The notes under the pieces: model-generated
Databases searched by the model: none
Told to the model about the DNA's origin: nothing
The model's input: only the letters and a program-made list of their open reading frames with translations
Position numbers and translations under genes: made by a program
In this document: positions 50,896 through 59,518 of the stretch, piece by piece
How the letters are laid out: every line of letters begins with the position of its first letter
Position numbering within the stretch: position 1 is the first letter of the stretch
Origin: Pseudoduganella guangdongensis
GTDB taxonomy: Bacteria > Pseudomonadota > Gammaproteobacteria > Burkholderiales > Burkholderiaceae_D
Assembly (NCBI RefSeq): GCF_009857475.1
Contig: NZ_WWCJ01000021.1
Location: 32,871 to 96,870 of the forward strand
Length of the DNA stretch: 64,000 bases
Reading direction: 5' to 3'

Positions 50896-50990
50896 CCAGG
50901 CATCCTTTAGTTTTTCCGATTACCCCATGATCGTCCATGCACCGGCGTTTGCCTTCGCGTGGATGCATCCTTTTTGAGATTGAGATCCTG

Positions 50991-52784
50991 ATGCCACTGC
51001 CAAAACTGCCTAGCAAGCCAGCCACCCTGCTGCTGGCTAAAGACTACCCGAAGGCGAGCGGAGCGAATCCGGTTCCCTTCCCTACCGAAGAAGAGGCAGC
51101 ACCAGCGCCGAAGAAAGCGGCGACCAAGACTGCTGCCAAAGCAGTAGCCCCGGCGCCGGCGGCCAAGACCGCTGCGAAAAAGGGCGAGGCTGCCAAGCCG
51201 AGCGCATTGAAAGTCGCCAAGCTGCCGGACGACGTGCCGGCCCCGCCGCGCACCAAGGCGGCGCCGCAAGCGCGCGCCAAAGTCACGCCGATCAAGGCCG
51301 ACGCACCGCACCCGGCCAAACACAAGGCGCACGAAGTCGTGCTCAAGTCCGCCAGCAGCCGCAAGGCCGATGTGGTGGGCAGCACCAAGCTGTTCGTGCT
51401 CGATACCAATGTGCTGATGCACGACCCGTCCTCGCTGTTCCGCTTTGAGGAGCACGATGTCTTCCTGCCGATGATGACGCTGGAGGAGTTGGACAACCAC
51501 AAGAAAGGCATGTCCGAAGTCGCGCGCAATGCGCGCCAGGTCTCGCGCACCCTCGACGCCCTGGTCAGCAACACCGACGACGACGCCATGGACGCCGGCA
51601 TCCCGCTGAGCAAGCTGGGTAACAAGGACGCCAAGGGCCACCTGTTCTTCCAGACCAAGGTGCAGGTGGCGGACCTGCCACAAGGCCTGCCGCAGGGTAA
51701 AGCGGATAACCAGATCCTGGCCGTGGTGCGTTCGCTGGAAGCGGAGCAGCCTGGCCGCGCCGTGGTGCTGGTGTCGAAAGACATCAATATGCGCATCAAG
51801 GCGCGCGCCATGGGCCTGCCGGCGGAAGACTACTTCAACGACCACGTGCTGGAAGACACCGACCTGCTGTACTCGGGCATCGTCCAGCTGCCGGACGATT
51901 TCTGGAACAAGCATGGCAAGGACATGGAGTCCTGGCAGGAGAACAAGCACGGCCAGTCCAGCACCTTCTACCGCGTGACCGGCCCCTTCATCCCGTCCCT
52001 GCTGGTGAACCAGTTCGTGTTCCTGGAGCCGACCAGCGGCGAGGCGCCGTTCTACGCGCAAGTGAAGCAGATCAACGGCAAAACCGCCGTGTTGCAAACC
52101 CTGCGCGACTACTCGCACAACAAGAACAGCGTGTGGGGCGTCACGGCCCGCAATCGCGAGCAGAACTTCGCGCTGAACCTGTTGATGAATCCGGAGTGCG
52201 ACTTCATCACCCTGCTGGGCCAGGCCGGTACCGGCAAGACCCTGTTGGCCCTGGCCGCCGGCCTGGCGCAGGTGCTGGAGACCAAGCTGTATAACGAGAT
52301 CATCGTCACCCGCGTCACGGTGCCGGTGGGCGAGGATATCGGCTTCCTGCCGGGTACCGAGGAAGAGAAGATGGGTCCTTGGATGGGCGCCTTCGACGAC
52401 AACCTGGAAGTGCTGAACAAGTCCGACGGCGAAGGCGGCGAATGGGGCCGCGCGGCGACGCAAGACCTGATCCGCTCGCGCATCAAGATCAAGTCGCTGA
52501 ACTTCATGCGCGGCCGCACCTTCGTCAACAAGTTCCTCATCATCGACGAGGCGCAGAACCTGACGCCGAAGCAGATGAAGACCCTGGTGACGCGCGCCGG
52601 TCCCGGCACCAAGATCCTGTGCCTGGGTAACATCGCGCAGATCGACACGCCGTACCTGACCGAAGGTTCGTCCGGCCTGACCTACGTGGTCGACCGCTTC
52701 AAAGGTTGGGCCCACAGCGGCCACGTCACCCTGGCACGCGGCGAGCGTTCGCGCCTGGCCGACCACGCGAGCGACGTGCTGTAA
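50991..52784 (+). CDS. PIN-PhoH fusion ATPase
   Basis: 597 residues. An Ala/Lys/Pro-rich low-complexity region (about 1-125) is followed by a PIN nuclease domain (KLFVLDTNVLMHDPSSLFRF, MTLEELDNHKKG, VLVSKDINMRIKA; about 132-285) and a PhoH P-loop ATPase with LLGQAGTGKTLLALAAGL (Walker A near residue 411) and FLIIDEAQNLTPKQMKTLVTR (Walker B). Such proteins are RNA helicase-nucleases (PhoH2-like). The ATG at 50991 is preferred; upstream in-frame codons lie in the leader. A terminator follows at once. Confidence 0.9.
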   Translation: MPLPKLPSKPATLLLAKDYPKASGANPVPFPTEEEAAPAPKKAATKTAAKAVAPAPAAKTAAKKGEAAKPSALKVAKLPDDVPAPPRTKAAPQARAKVTPIKADAPHPAKHKAHEVVLKSASSRKADVVGSTKLFVLDTNVLMHDPSSLFRFEEHDVFLPMMTLEELDNHKKGMSEVARNARQVSRTLDALVSNTDDDAMDAGIPLSKLGNKDAKGHLFFQTKVQVADLPQGLPQGKADNQILAVVRSLEAEQPGRAVVLVSKDINMRIKARAMGLPAEDYFNDHVLEDTDLLYSGIVQLPDDFWNKHGKDMESWQENKHGQSSTFYRVTGPFIPSLLVNQFVFLEPTSGEAPFYAQVKQINGKTAVLQTLRDYSHNKNSVWGVTARNREQNFALNLLMNPECDFITLLGQAGTGKTLLALAAGLAQVLETKLYNEIIVTRVTVPVGEDIGFLPGTEEEKMGPWMGAFDDNLEVLNKSDGEGGEWGRAATQDLIRSRIKIKSLNFMRGRTFVNKFLIIDEAQNLTPKQMKTLVTRAGPGTKILCLGNIAQIDTPYLTEGSSGLTYVVDRFKGWAHSGHVTLARGERSRLADHASDVL

Positions 52785-52804
52785 CCCGGCCCCGCGCCAC
52801 CACC

Positions 52805-52832
52805 AAGCCCCGCCCAGTGCGGGGCTTTTTCA
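52805..52832 (+). terminator. Terminator of the PIN-PhoH gene
   Basis: AAGCCCCGC-ccagt-GCGGGGCTT, 9-bp arms, then T-run; it also lies just past the convergent LysR gene. Confidence 0.88.
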
Positions 52833-52833
52833 T

Positions 52834-53733
52834 TTAGTCCTGCTGGATATTCGCCGCCAGGAAGTCGAGCAGCAAGCGCACGCCAGGCAGCAAGCCGCGC
52901 CGCGACGGGAAAACCGCATGGATCAAGCCCACCTGCGGCGCCCAGCCCGGCACCACGTCCACCAGCTTGCCGCTGGCCAGCGCATCCTCCACCACCATGC
53001 ATGGCAACTGCACCACGCCGATACCCTCCAGCGCCGCCTGACGCAAGGCCGTCATATCGTCCGTAATGTAACGCGGCTGGTGCGGCACCGTCGCCTTGGC
53101 GCCACGCGGCCCATCCAGCTGCCATGCATGCTCGCGCGGCGGCCCCCAGTCCAGGCTGGGCAAGCCCGCCAACGCCAGCGCATCCGGGTGCTTGAGCGAC
53201 TTGCGCGGCTTGAGCAGCGCCGGGCTGGCCACCAGGCGTTGCGGGCTATTGGCCAGCACCCGCATCACCAGCTCGCTCGACTCCAGCGGCGGGAAGCGCA
53301 CGCGCAACGCGATATCCAAGCCCTCGCCCAGCACATCGACGCGCCGGTTGGTCGCCTCCAGCATGACGCGCACTTTCGGCCACTGCTTCATGAAGCGCGC
53401 CACCAGCGGGCCGATGCGGTATTCCAGCAGCGCGGTCGGACAACTGACGCGCACCGTGCCCTGTGGTTCTGAGCGTTGGCGCTCCATCACTTCGCGCGCG
53501 CCCTGCACTTCCACCAGCACCGCCAGGCAATGCTGGTAGAACTCGCGCCCTGTTTCGGTCACGGAGAAATGGCGCGTGGTTCGCTGCAACAGGCGCACGT
53601 CGTATTGCTGCTCCAGCGCCGCGATACGCCGGCTCAGCTTCGACTTCGGCATGCCCAGCGCCCGCCCGGCAGGCGTAAAGCCGCCGTGCTCCACCACTTG
53701 CACAAAGTAATACAGATCGTTCAAATCATCCAT
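52834..53733 (-). CDS. LysR-family transcriptional regulator
   Basis: 299 residues. N-terminal winged HTH (MDDLNDLYYFVQVVEHGGFT, PAGRALGMPKSKLSRRIAAL) and a substrate domain with SCPTALLEYRIGPLVARFM. It is of the DsdC/AaeR-like subset. It is divergent from ycaC with 102 bp between, so it probably regulates it. Confidence 0.93.
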   Translation of the reverse strand: MDDLNDLYYFVQVVEHGGFTPAGRALGMPKSKLSRRIAALEQQYDVRLLQRTTRHFSVTETGREFYQHCLAVLVEVQGAREVMERQRSEPQGTVRVSCPTALLEYRIGPLVARFMKQWPKVRVMLEATNRRVDVLGEGLDIALRVRFPPLESSELVMRVLANSPQRLVASPALLKPRKSLKHPDALALAGLPSLDWGPPREHAWQLDGPRGAKATVPHQPRYITDDMTALRQAALEGIGVVQLPCMVVEDALASGKLVDVVPGWAPQVGLIHAVFPSRRGLLPGVRLLLDFLAANIQQD

Positions 53734-53835
53734 CGTTGTCCCACCAAAAGAACACTGAGGACATTTTACCGCTCTACCGCGGCGATTGATGCATGGCTAT
53801 CCTGCAGTCACCTAACCACCTCACAGGAGAACCCC

Positions 53836-54441
53836 ATGTACAAACGCCTCGACAAGAATGACGCCGCCGTGCTGCTGGTCGACCACCAATCCGGCCTGCT
53901 GTCGCTGGTGCGCGATATCGATCCCGACAAGTTCAAGAACAATGTGCTGGCACTGGGCGACATCGCCAAGTACTTCAAGCTGCCGACCATCCTCACCACC
54001 AGCTTCGAGTCGGGCCCGAACGGCCCGCTGGTGCCGGAACTGAAAGCCCAGTTTCCGGACGCGCCTTACATCGCGCGCCCCGGCCAGATCAACGCCTGGG
54101 ACAATGAAGACTTCGTGCAGGCCATCAAAGCCACCGGCAAAAAACAGCTGATCATCGCCGGCGTGGTGACCGAAGTATGCGTCGCCTTCCCTGCGCTGTC
54201 GGCCATCGAAGCCGGCTTTGACGTGTTCGTGGTGACCGATGCCTCAGGCACCTTCAACGAGATCACACGCGATGCCGCCTGGGCGCGCATGCAGCAGGCA
54301 GGCGTGCAGCTTATGAGCTGGTTCGCTGTTGCCTGCGAACTGCACCGCGACTGGCGCAACGATATCGAGGGCCTGGGTAACTTGTTCTCCAACCATATCC
54401 CCGACTACCGCAACCTGTTTACCAGCTTTAACAAAGGCTGA
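53836..54441 (+). CDS. ycaC: Isochorismatase-family hydrolase YcaC
   Basis: 201 residues, close in sequence to E. coli YcaC as recalled (YKRLDKNDAAVLLVDHQSGL, ILTTSFESGPNGPLVPELKA, WRNDIEGLGNLFSNHIPDYR). Catalytic Asp16 and nucleophile Cys115 in VTEVCVAFPAL are present. The natural substrate of YcaC is not settled. An AGGAGA site precedes the ATG by 5 bp. Its stop codon abuts the stop of the convergent VOC gene with no base between. Confidence 0.93.
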   Translation: MYKRLDKNDAAVLLVDHQSGLLSLVRDIDPDKFKNNVLALGDIAKYFKLPTILTTSFESGPNGPLVPELKAQFPDAPYIARPGQINAWDNEDFVQAIKATGKKQLIIAGVVTEVCVAFPALSAIEAGFDVFVVTDASGTFNEITRDAAWARMQQAGVQLMSWFAVACELHRDWRNDIEGLGNLFSNHIPDYRNLFTSFNKG

Positions 54442-54861
54442 TTAACTCCGGCGTGCGATGGGGTGCCCGGGGTTCAGCTGCAGCAGGTCCCACAGGTTGC
54501 CATACAGGTCGGCGAAGACGGCCACCATGCCGTAGTCCTGCTGCTTCGGTTCGCGCACGATGCGCACGCCGCGCGCCTGCAAGCGCTCGTAGTCGCGCCA
54601 GAAGTCGTCCGTGTTCAGGAACAGGAACACGCGGCCGCCGGCCTGGTTGCCGATGAAGGGCTCCTGTTCCGCTTTCGATGCGCGCGCCAGCAGGATGGTG
54701 GTGCCGCTGCCACCAGGCGGCGCCACCACCACCCAGCGCTTGTCCTGCTCCGGCTGGTGGGTATCGTCGAGCAGCTCGAAGCCGAGCGTGTTGACGTAAA
54801 AATCTATCGCCTCATCGTAGTCGCGCACGACCAGGGCAATATGCACAATTGACTGTTTCAT
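54442..54861 (-). CDS. VOC-family protein (glyoxalase superfamily)
   Basis: 139 residues. MKQSIVHIALVVRDYDEAID with the metal-ligand His and DLYGNLWDLLQLNPGH with the metal-ligand region mark a VOC fold. The ATG at 54861 overlaps the DUF4349 gene's stop by 4 bp (ATGA). Substrate unknown. Confidence 0.88.
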   Translation of the reverse strand: MKQSIVHIALVVRDYDEAIDFYVNTLGFELLDDTHQPEQDKRWVVVAPPGGSGTTILLARASKAEQEPFIGNQAGGRVFLFLNTDDFWRDYERLQARGVRIVREPKQQDYGMVAVFADLYGNLWDLLQLNPGHPIARRS

Positions 54862-55688
54862 TGGCGGCGCACCTTGCGCCAGAGCTTGCGCGCCAGCGCG
54901 CCGACCAGCAGCAGGATCAGCGCCCACGGAATCATGTACGCCACGCCGGTCACCGCACTGGCAATCCCTTCCGACAGGTTGCTGCCGAAATCGCTCAACG
55001 AGCGTTTGACCGGCGACCAGAAGCCGCGCTGCGTGCGCGACTGGATCGAGATGTTCAGCAAGTCCATATTGACGCGTTCCAGCAAGCGCGCCTCCGCGCC
55101 AGTGGCCGCCTCCAGCTCGCTCTGCACCGAGGCCAGCTCCTGCGACAATTTAACCAATGCTTCGACATTGTTGCTGCTCTTCGCTTCCAGCGCCTGCAGC
55201 TTCTGCTGGTAGGAACGCAGCATGTCGAGACGCTTGGCATTGTCGCGGATCGGACCTTCCAGGTCTTCCGCCGCCGTATGGCGCGATGCGACCTCGCCGC
55301 CCGCTGCGGCCAGCGCCACCAGCTTGTCCACGCCGGGCCGCTTGATGCGCACACGCACGTTCGCGCTGGACTCGCGCCCGCCCTGCACGCCGGAGGCGAG
55401 CAAGGTGCACTGGTTCGCCACGTCGGCGTGGCAGGCGGCGACCAGTTTGTCGAGCAAGGGCTTGATCTCGCCCTCGGCCGCATCCACGGTGACCGAATGC
55501 TCGTAGGCCAGGTACTTGCCGCGCGCCGGCTGCTGCGCGCCGGCCACCGCTTCTTTCGCGGCGGCAGACGAGTAGCCGATATCGCTGCTGGCGTATGGCC
55601 GCGAGCAGCCCTGCAGCGCGGACAGCACCAACAGCGCCAGCACGCTTGACTTTACAATGGTGGGAAGGATTAAAGTACGTTTATTCAT
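54858..55688 (-). CDS. DUF4349 lipoprotein
   Basis: 276 residues. Lipoprotein signal ending SALQGC (lipobox ALQGC). The DUF4349 domain (about 60-230) has a long coiled coil (about 145-195, LDMLRSYQQKLQALEAKSSN) and a C-terminal membrane helix (VAYMIPWALILLLVGALARK). Function unknown. The start at 55688 leaves only 19 bp to the divergent copper chaperone gene. Confidence 0.85.
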   Translation of the reverse strand: MNKRTLILPTIVKSSVLALLVLSALQGCSRPYASSDIGYSSAAAKEAVAGAQQPARGKYLAYEHSVTVDAAEGEIKPLLDKLVAACHADVANQCTLLASGVQGGRESSANVRVRIKRPGVDKLVALAAAGGEVASRHTAAEDLEGPIRDNAKRLDMLRSYQQKLQALEAKSSNNVEALVKLSQELASVQSELEAATGAEARLLERVNMDLLNISIQSRTQRGFWSPVKRSLSDFGSNLSEGIASAVTGVAYMIPWALILLLVGALARKLWRKVRRQ

Positions 55689-55707
55689 TAGACGAAAGGA
55701 TCTCAAA

Positions 55708-55908
55708 ATGTACGAACTCACTGTAGAAAACATGACCTGCGGCCACTGCGTCTCGGCCGTGACGCAAGCCGTGCACACTGTCGACCCGGCCGCCCTGGTG
55801 GAAGTCGACCTGAAGGGCAAGCACGTCAAGGTCAACTCTGCCGCCGCGCTGGCGCCGATCAAGGCTGCCATCGTGGACGCCGGCTACCCGGTCACGCGCG
55901 CGGCCTGA
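55708..55908 (+). CDS. Heavy-metal-associated (CopZ-like) chaperone
   Basis: 66 residues, one HMA domain: ELTVENMTCGHCVSAVTQAV with the metal-binding MTCGHC, and IVDAGYPV at the end. It probably carries Cu(I). copA-cueR lies about 3.6 kb away. The last 17 bp overlap the convergent GST gene. The start follows AAAGGATC. Confidence 0.9.
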   Translation: MYELTVENMTCGHCVSAVTQAVHTVDPAALVEVDLKGKHVKVNSAAALAPIKAAIVDAGYPVTRAA

Positions 55909-56635
55909 CGCGCACGCCCCGCTCCAGTTCCGGGTAATGCCGGAACAGGTCATCCTCATTGTTGGCGAGGCGGCGCGGCGACGCCAGGTAGGCCGCGATG
56001 CGGGGCCGCGCCGCCACCCTGCCGGCCAGCCGCGCCAGCCCCGGCCAGCGGCCCTGGTAGGCCGCCATCACCTTGGGGAATGCATACCGCAGGCCGTCCA
56101 GCAACTGGAACAGCGACAGGTCCACATAACTCAGACGCGAACCCACCATCCAGCCGCCACGGCCAGGGTTCGCCTGCAGCACCGACTCAAAATAATCGAG
56201 GAACCTGGGAATGCGCTCGACCGCGAAGTCGCGCGCCCGGGCCCGCGCCTCGCGCGCCTGCTCCTCATAATACTGGTTGACCGAAATCGGATGGTGCGTG
56301 TCATGCGCCTCGCCGACCATGTCGGCAATAGTCAGCTGCAGCTGGTTGCACCACAGCCGCCCTGCCTCCGCGCGCGGCGCCAGCTTATGCCGCGCGCCCA
56401 GGAACATCAGGATATTGGCGGTTTGCCCGACCAGCAGCCCGCCCGCGCGCAACACCGGCGGCGCGAACGCGGCGAAGCCTTCGCTGCCGCCGGCAATCAC
56501 CGCATGCATCGCCTTCATGCCGCCCTTGCCGCGCGCCACATCGACGTAGGGCACGCCGGCCTCCTCCAGCGCCAGGCGCACGAATTCACCGCGCCCCTGG
56601 ATCGTCGGCCAGTAGTAAAGCTGGTAGGGTTCCAT
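55892..56635 (-). CDS. Glutathione S-transferase-like protein
   Basis: 247 residues. N-terminal thioredoxin-like fold (YQLYYWPTIQGRGEFVRLAL) and a helical C-terminal domain (WMVGSRLSYVDLSLFQLLDG), the sigma/GST-C pattern. The ATG at 56635 overlaps the LysR stop by one base (TGATG), so the two are coupled. Substrate unknown. Confidence 0.9.
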   Translation of the reverse strand: MEPYQLYYWPTIQGRGEFVRLALEEAGVPYVDVARGKGGMKAMHAVIAGGSEGFAAFAPPVLRAGGLLVGQTANILMFLGARHKLAPRAEAGRLWCNQLQLTIADMVGEAHDTHHPISVNQYYEEQAREARARARDFAVERIPRFLDYFESVLQANPGRGGWMVGSRLSYVDLSLFQLLDGLRYAFPKVMAAYQGRWPGLARLAGRVAARPRIAAYLASPRRLANNEDDLFRHYPELERGVRVRPRA

Positions 56636-57522
56636 CACACCGCCTCCTGTGCCAGCAGCCAGTCCTCGACCGTGCGCACTTCTGCGCGCTGGTCATCGCC
56701 TTCCGGCCGCACTACATAAAAGTCAAAGCCGCCCAATGCCGGTTCCGGCAGCGCCTCCAGCAAACCCATGCCGATTTCCTCCCGCACCAGCGCCAGCGCG
56801 GTCAGCACCACGCCCTGTCCGGCGATCGCCGCCTGCACCGCGTGCGACTCCTCGGAAAAGCGCAGGCCGCAACTGGTGTCCAGTGCCACACCCGCTACCT
56901 TAGCCCACTTCTCCCAGGTCTGCGCGCCCTTGTAGCCGCGCTGCCATTCAAAGTGCAGCAGCGGGTGGCGCGCCACGTCGCCCGCCTTGCGCAGTTTGAG
57001 GCGCGGACTGGCAACAGGCGCAAACACCGCCCGCATCAGGCGCGTCGCGCGCAGCCCTGGGAAGCTGCCGTAACCGCCGCGCACCGCCAGGTCGGCGGCG
57101 CCGCCCGCCAGGTCGACCGGCTTGTTGCTGGCCTGGATATTGAGCGCGATGCCGGGATGCGCGGCATTGAAGGATGCCAGGCGCGGCACCAGCCAGCGCG
57201 CAGCGAAGGCCGGCGTGGTCGCCAGCGTCACGGTGCGCCGCTGCTCATGGCGCAAGCGCTCCACCCCGGCGGCAATCGCATCAAAGCCGCTGCCGGTCGC
57301 CTGCAGCAGGATGCGCCCTTCCGGCGTCAGCTCGACGGCCCGCGTCTTGCGCAGGAACAGGCGCACGTCCAGCGCCTCCTCCAGCGCGCGCACCTGGTGG
57401 CTGATCGAGGTCGCGCTGACGGACAACTCCTCGGCAGCGAGCTTAAAGCTCTGCAGGCGGGCGGCGGCCTCAAAGCTGTACAGGGCGGACAGGGATGGCA
57501 GGCGGCGAGTCATACGATTCAT
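56635..57522 (-). CDS. LysR-family regulator (GcvA-like)
   Basis: 295 residues from the ATG at 57522; another ATG follows three codons later. HTH region RLPSLSALYSFEAAARLQSF and LSVSATSISHQVRALEEALD is typical of GcvA-type regulators. It is divergent from azoR (110 bp) and coupled with the GST gene, which may both be targets. Confidence 0.91.
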   Translation of the reverse strand: MNRMTRRLPSLSALYSFEAAARLQSFKLAAEELSVSATSISHQVRALEEALDVRLFLRKTRAVELTPEGRILLQATGSGFDAIAAGVERLRHEQRRTVTLATTPAFAARWLVPRLASFNAAHPGIALNIQASNKPVDLAGGAADLAVRGGYGSFPGLRATRLMRAVFAPVASPRLKLRKAGDVARHPLLHFEWQRGYKGAQTWEKWAKVAGVALDTSCGLRFSEESHAVQAAIAGQGVVLTALALVREEIGMGLLEALPEPALGGFDFYVVRPEGDDQRAEVRTVEDWLLAQEAV

Positions 57523-57632
57523 GCGATTCACTATACATGAATTCCATTCAGCCATGAGCTGAGAAATGATCGTTTGTCGGCGGCCCCCGGCGGCCTCAAA
57601 GTATGGTCATCGCAACCCACCGGAGAACTTGA

Positions 57633-58334
57633 ATGACCACCATCCTGCACCTTGATTCCAGCGCGCGTCCCGGCCGTTCCGGCGCGCAGCCGCATGGCTC
57701 GCACACGCGCCGCCTGACGGCGCGCTTCCTGGAGCGCTACCGTCAGCTCGATAGCGAAACTGAAGTCATCTATCGCGATCTCGGTGCGGAGCCGCCGGCG
57801 CCAGTCACGGGCAACTGGGTCCATGCCGCCTTCACGCCGCCCGCCGCGCGCGAGCCCTGGATGGCGGAGGTGCTGGCGCAGAGCGACCAGCTGGTGGACG
57901 AACTGCTGCGGGCCGACATCATCGTGGCCGGGGTACCGATGTATAACTTCGGCCCGCCAGCGCAATTCAAGGCATGGATCGACAACATCGTGCGCATCGG
58001 CCGCACCTTTGGCTTCGACCGTGCACGCCCAGGCGAGCCGTATTGGCCCCTGCTGGCGGATGCCGGCAAGCAGTTGGTCATACTGTCCTCGCGCGGCGAC
58101 TATGGCTACGGTCCCGGCCAGCGCCTGGAAGGCCTCAACCACGTGGAAGCGTCGGTGCGCAGCGCCTTCCGCTATATCGGCGTGGAGCAGGCCTTCAGCG
58201 CCGCCATCGAGTACGACGAATTCGGCGACGAGCGGCTGGCGCGCTCCATCGCCGAAGCCGAGCAAGCGACCGACCGCCTGGCGGAAGCCATCGCCGCCAG
58301 GCGCGCGCCGGATGCCGCCCGCCGCGTCGCCTGA
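57633..58334 (+). CDS. azoR: FMN-dependent NADH-azoreductase
   Basis: 233 residues, flavodoxin-like fold. TTILHLDSSARPGRSGA (phosphate loop), GVPMYNFGPPAQFKAWIDNI (FMN-binding) and LSSRGDYGYGPG are family marks. It reduces quinones and azo dyes. LysR divergent next to it. GGAGA lies 10 bp before the ATG. Confidence 0.94.
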   Translation: MTTILHLDSSARPGRSGAQPHGSHTRRLTARFLERYRQLDSETEVIYRDLGAEPPAPVTGNWVHAAFTPPAAREPWMAEVLAQSDQLVDELLRADIIVAGVPMYNFGPPAQFKAWIDNIVRIGRTFGFDRARPGEPYWPLLADAGKQLVILSSRGDYGYGPGQRLEGLNHVEASVRSAFRYIGVEQAFSAAIEYDEFGDERLARSIAEAEQATDRLAEAIAARRAPDAARRVA

Positions 58335-58387
58335 GCCGCGCCGCGCAGGCGCCGGCAGGCCGCGGGCAGCTTGGCTATAATGGCCCG

Positions 58388-59134
58388 ATGCCCGACCTCC
58401 AAACGATTTTGCTGCTCGCCGCAGCAGGCCTGTTCGCCGGCACGCAGAACGCGTTGGCCGGCGGCGGCTCCTTCATCACCTTCCCCGCCCTGCTGCTGGC
58501 CGGCCTGAACCCGGTCGCCGCGAACATGACCTCCACGGTCGCCATGTTCCCCGCCCAGGCCACCTCCGCCATCGCCGGGCGCAAGATCGCCGAAGGCGTC
58601 AGCGGCCTCACCTTCAAGCAGTTGTTCATCATCAGCTTCGCAGGCGGCATCGCCGGCGCCATCCTGTTGTGGATTACGCCGCCCACCTTCTTTGCCAAAC
58701 TCGTGCCTTGGCTGGTGCTGTTCGCCACCGCCATGTTCGCCTGGGGCGCCTTCCGCCGCCAGCCAGTGCAGGCCAGCGCCAGCATGCCGAAATGGGCGCT
58801 GGCCCTGGTCCAGACCTGCATTGCGGTCTACGGCGGCTACTTCGGCGGCGGCATCGGCTTTTTGATGCTGGCCGCGCTCACCATCGCCGGCCAGCAGATC
58901 CGCGCCGCCACCGCCACCAAAAACATGCTGGCCATGGCCATGAACGCATCGGCCACGCTGATCTTCGCCTTTTCCGGCATGATCAGCTGGGCTGCAGCGC
59001 TGGCCTTATGCGCGGGAGGTATTGCGGGCGGGCTTCTGGGCTCGTGGCTGATCTACCGCCTTCCGCCCCAGCTGATGCGCATCTTTGTCGTGCTGGTGGG
59101 CGCAGTGCTCACCGTGTACATGTTCCTGCGCTGA
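58388..59134 (+). CDS. TSUP-family permease (TauE/SafE-like)
   Basis: 248 residues, about eight membrane helices. The two repeats start LFAGTQNALAGGGSFITFPA and VYGGYFGGGIGFLMLAALTI, the TSUP pattern. It probably exports sulfite, sulfonates or organic anions. The last 129 bp overlap the convergent cueR gene. Confidence 0.92.
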   Translation: MPDLQTILLLAAAGLFAGTQNALAGGGSFITFPALLLAGLNPVAANMTSTVAMFPAQATSAIAGRKIAEGVSGLTFKQLFIISFAGGIAGAILLWITPPTFFAKLVPWLVLFATAMFAWGAFRRQPVQASASMPKWALALVQTCIAVYGGYFGGGIGFLMLAALTIAGQQIRAATATKNMLAMAMNASATLIFAFSGMISWAAALALCAGGIAGGLLGSWLIYRLPPQLMRIFVVLVGAVLTVYMFLR

Positions 59135-59515
59135 ACCCAGCGTCTGCAGGATCGGGCAGTCCGGGCGCTCGTCGCCGTGGCAGGTCTTGGCCAGGCTGGC
59201 CAGCGTGTCGCGCATTTCGGTCAACTCGACGATGCGCTGGTTCAGCTCATCCACATGGGACATGGCGATCGTCTTCACGTCCGCACTGGCGCGGCCCGTG
59301 TCCTGCCATAGCGAGAGCAAGTCGCTGATCTGCTCCAGCGAAAAGCCCAGGCTGCGCGCGCGCTTGATGAAGCGCAGCGCGTGCAGGTCGTTCTCGCCGT
59401 AGATGCGGTAACCGCTCTCTGTGCGCGCCGTCTCGCGCACCAGGCCGATGCTCTCGTAATAACGGATCATTTTCGCGCTGACGCCGGATGCGGCGGCGGC
59501 TTGGCCGATATTCAT
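59006..59515 (-). CDS. cueR: MerR-family copper-responsive regulator CueR
   Basis: 169 residues. HTH MNIGQAAAASGVSAKMIRYY and wing YRIYGENDLHALRFIKRARS; a dimer helix; a copper loop with Cys112 and Cys120 in TCHGDERPDCPI. It is about 25-30 residues longer than usual CueR, with a His/Cys-containing tail (EHVHGEHCAHQHDKDAHQ). This tail is read antisense through the end of the TSUP gene. It lies 3 bp after copA and so is made with its target. Confidence 0.93.
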   Translation of the reverse strand: MNIGQAAAASGVSAKMIRYYESIGLVRETARTESGYRIYGENDLHALRFIKRARSLGFSLEQISDLLSLWQDTGRASADVKTIAMSHVDELNQRIVELTEMRDTLASLAKTCHGDERPDCPILQTLGSAQEHVHGEHCAHQHDKDAHQLGRKAVDQPRAQKPARNTSRA

Positions 59516-59518
59516 TGT

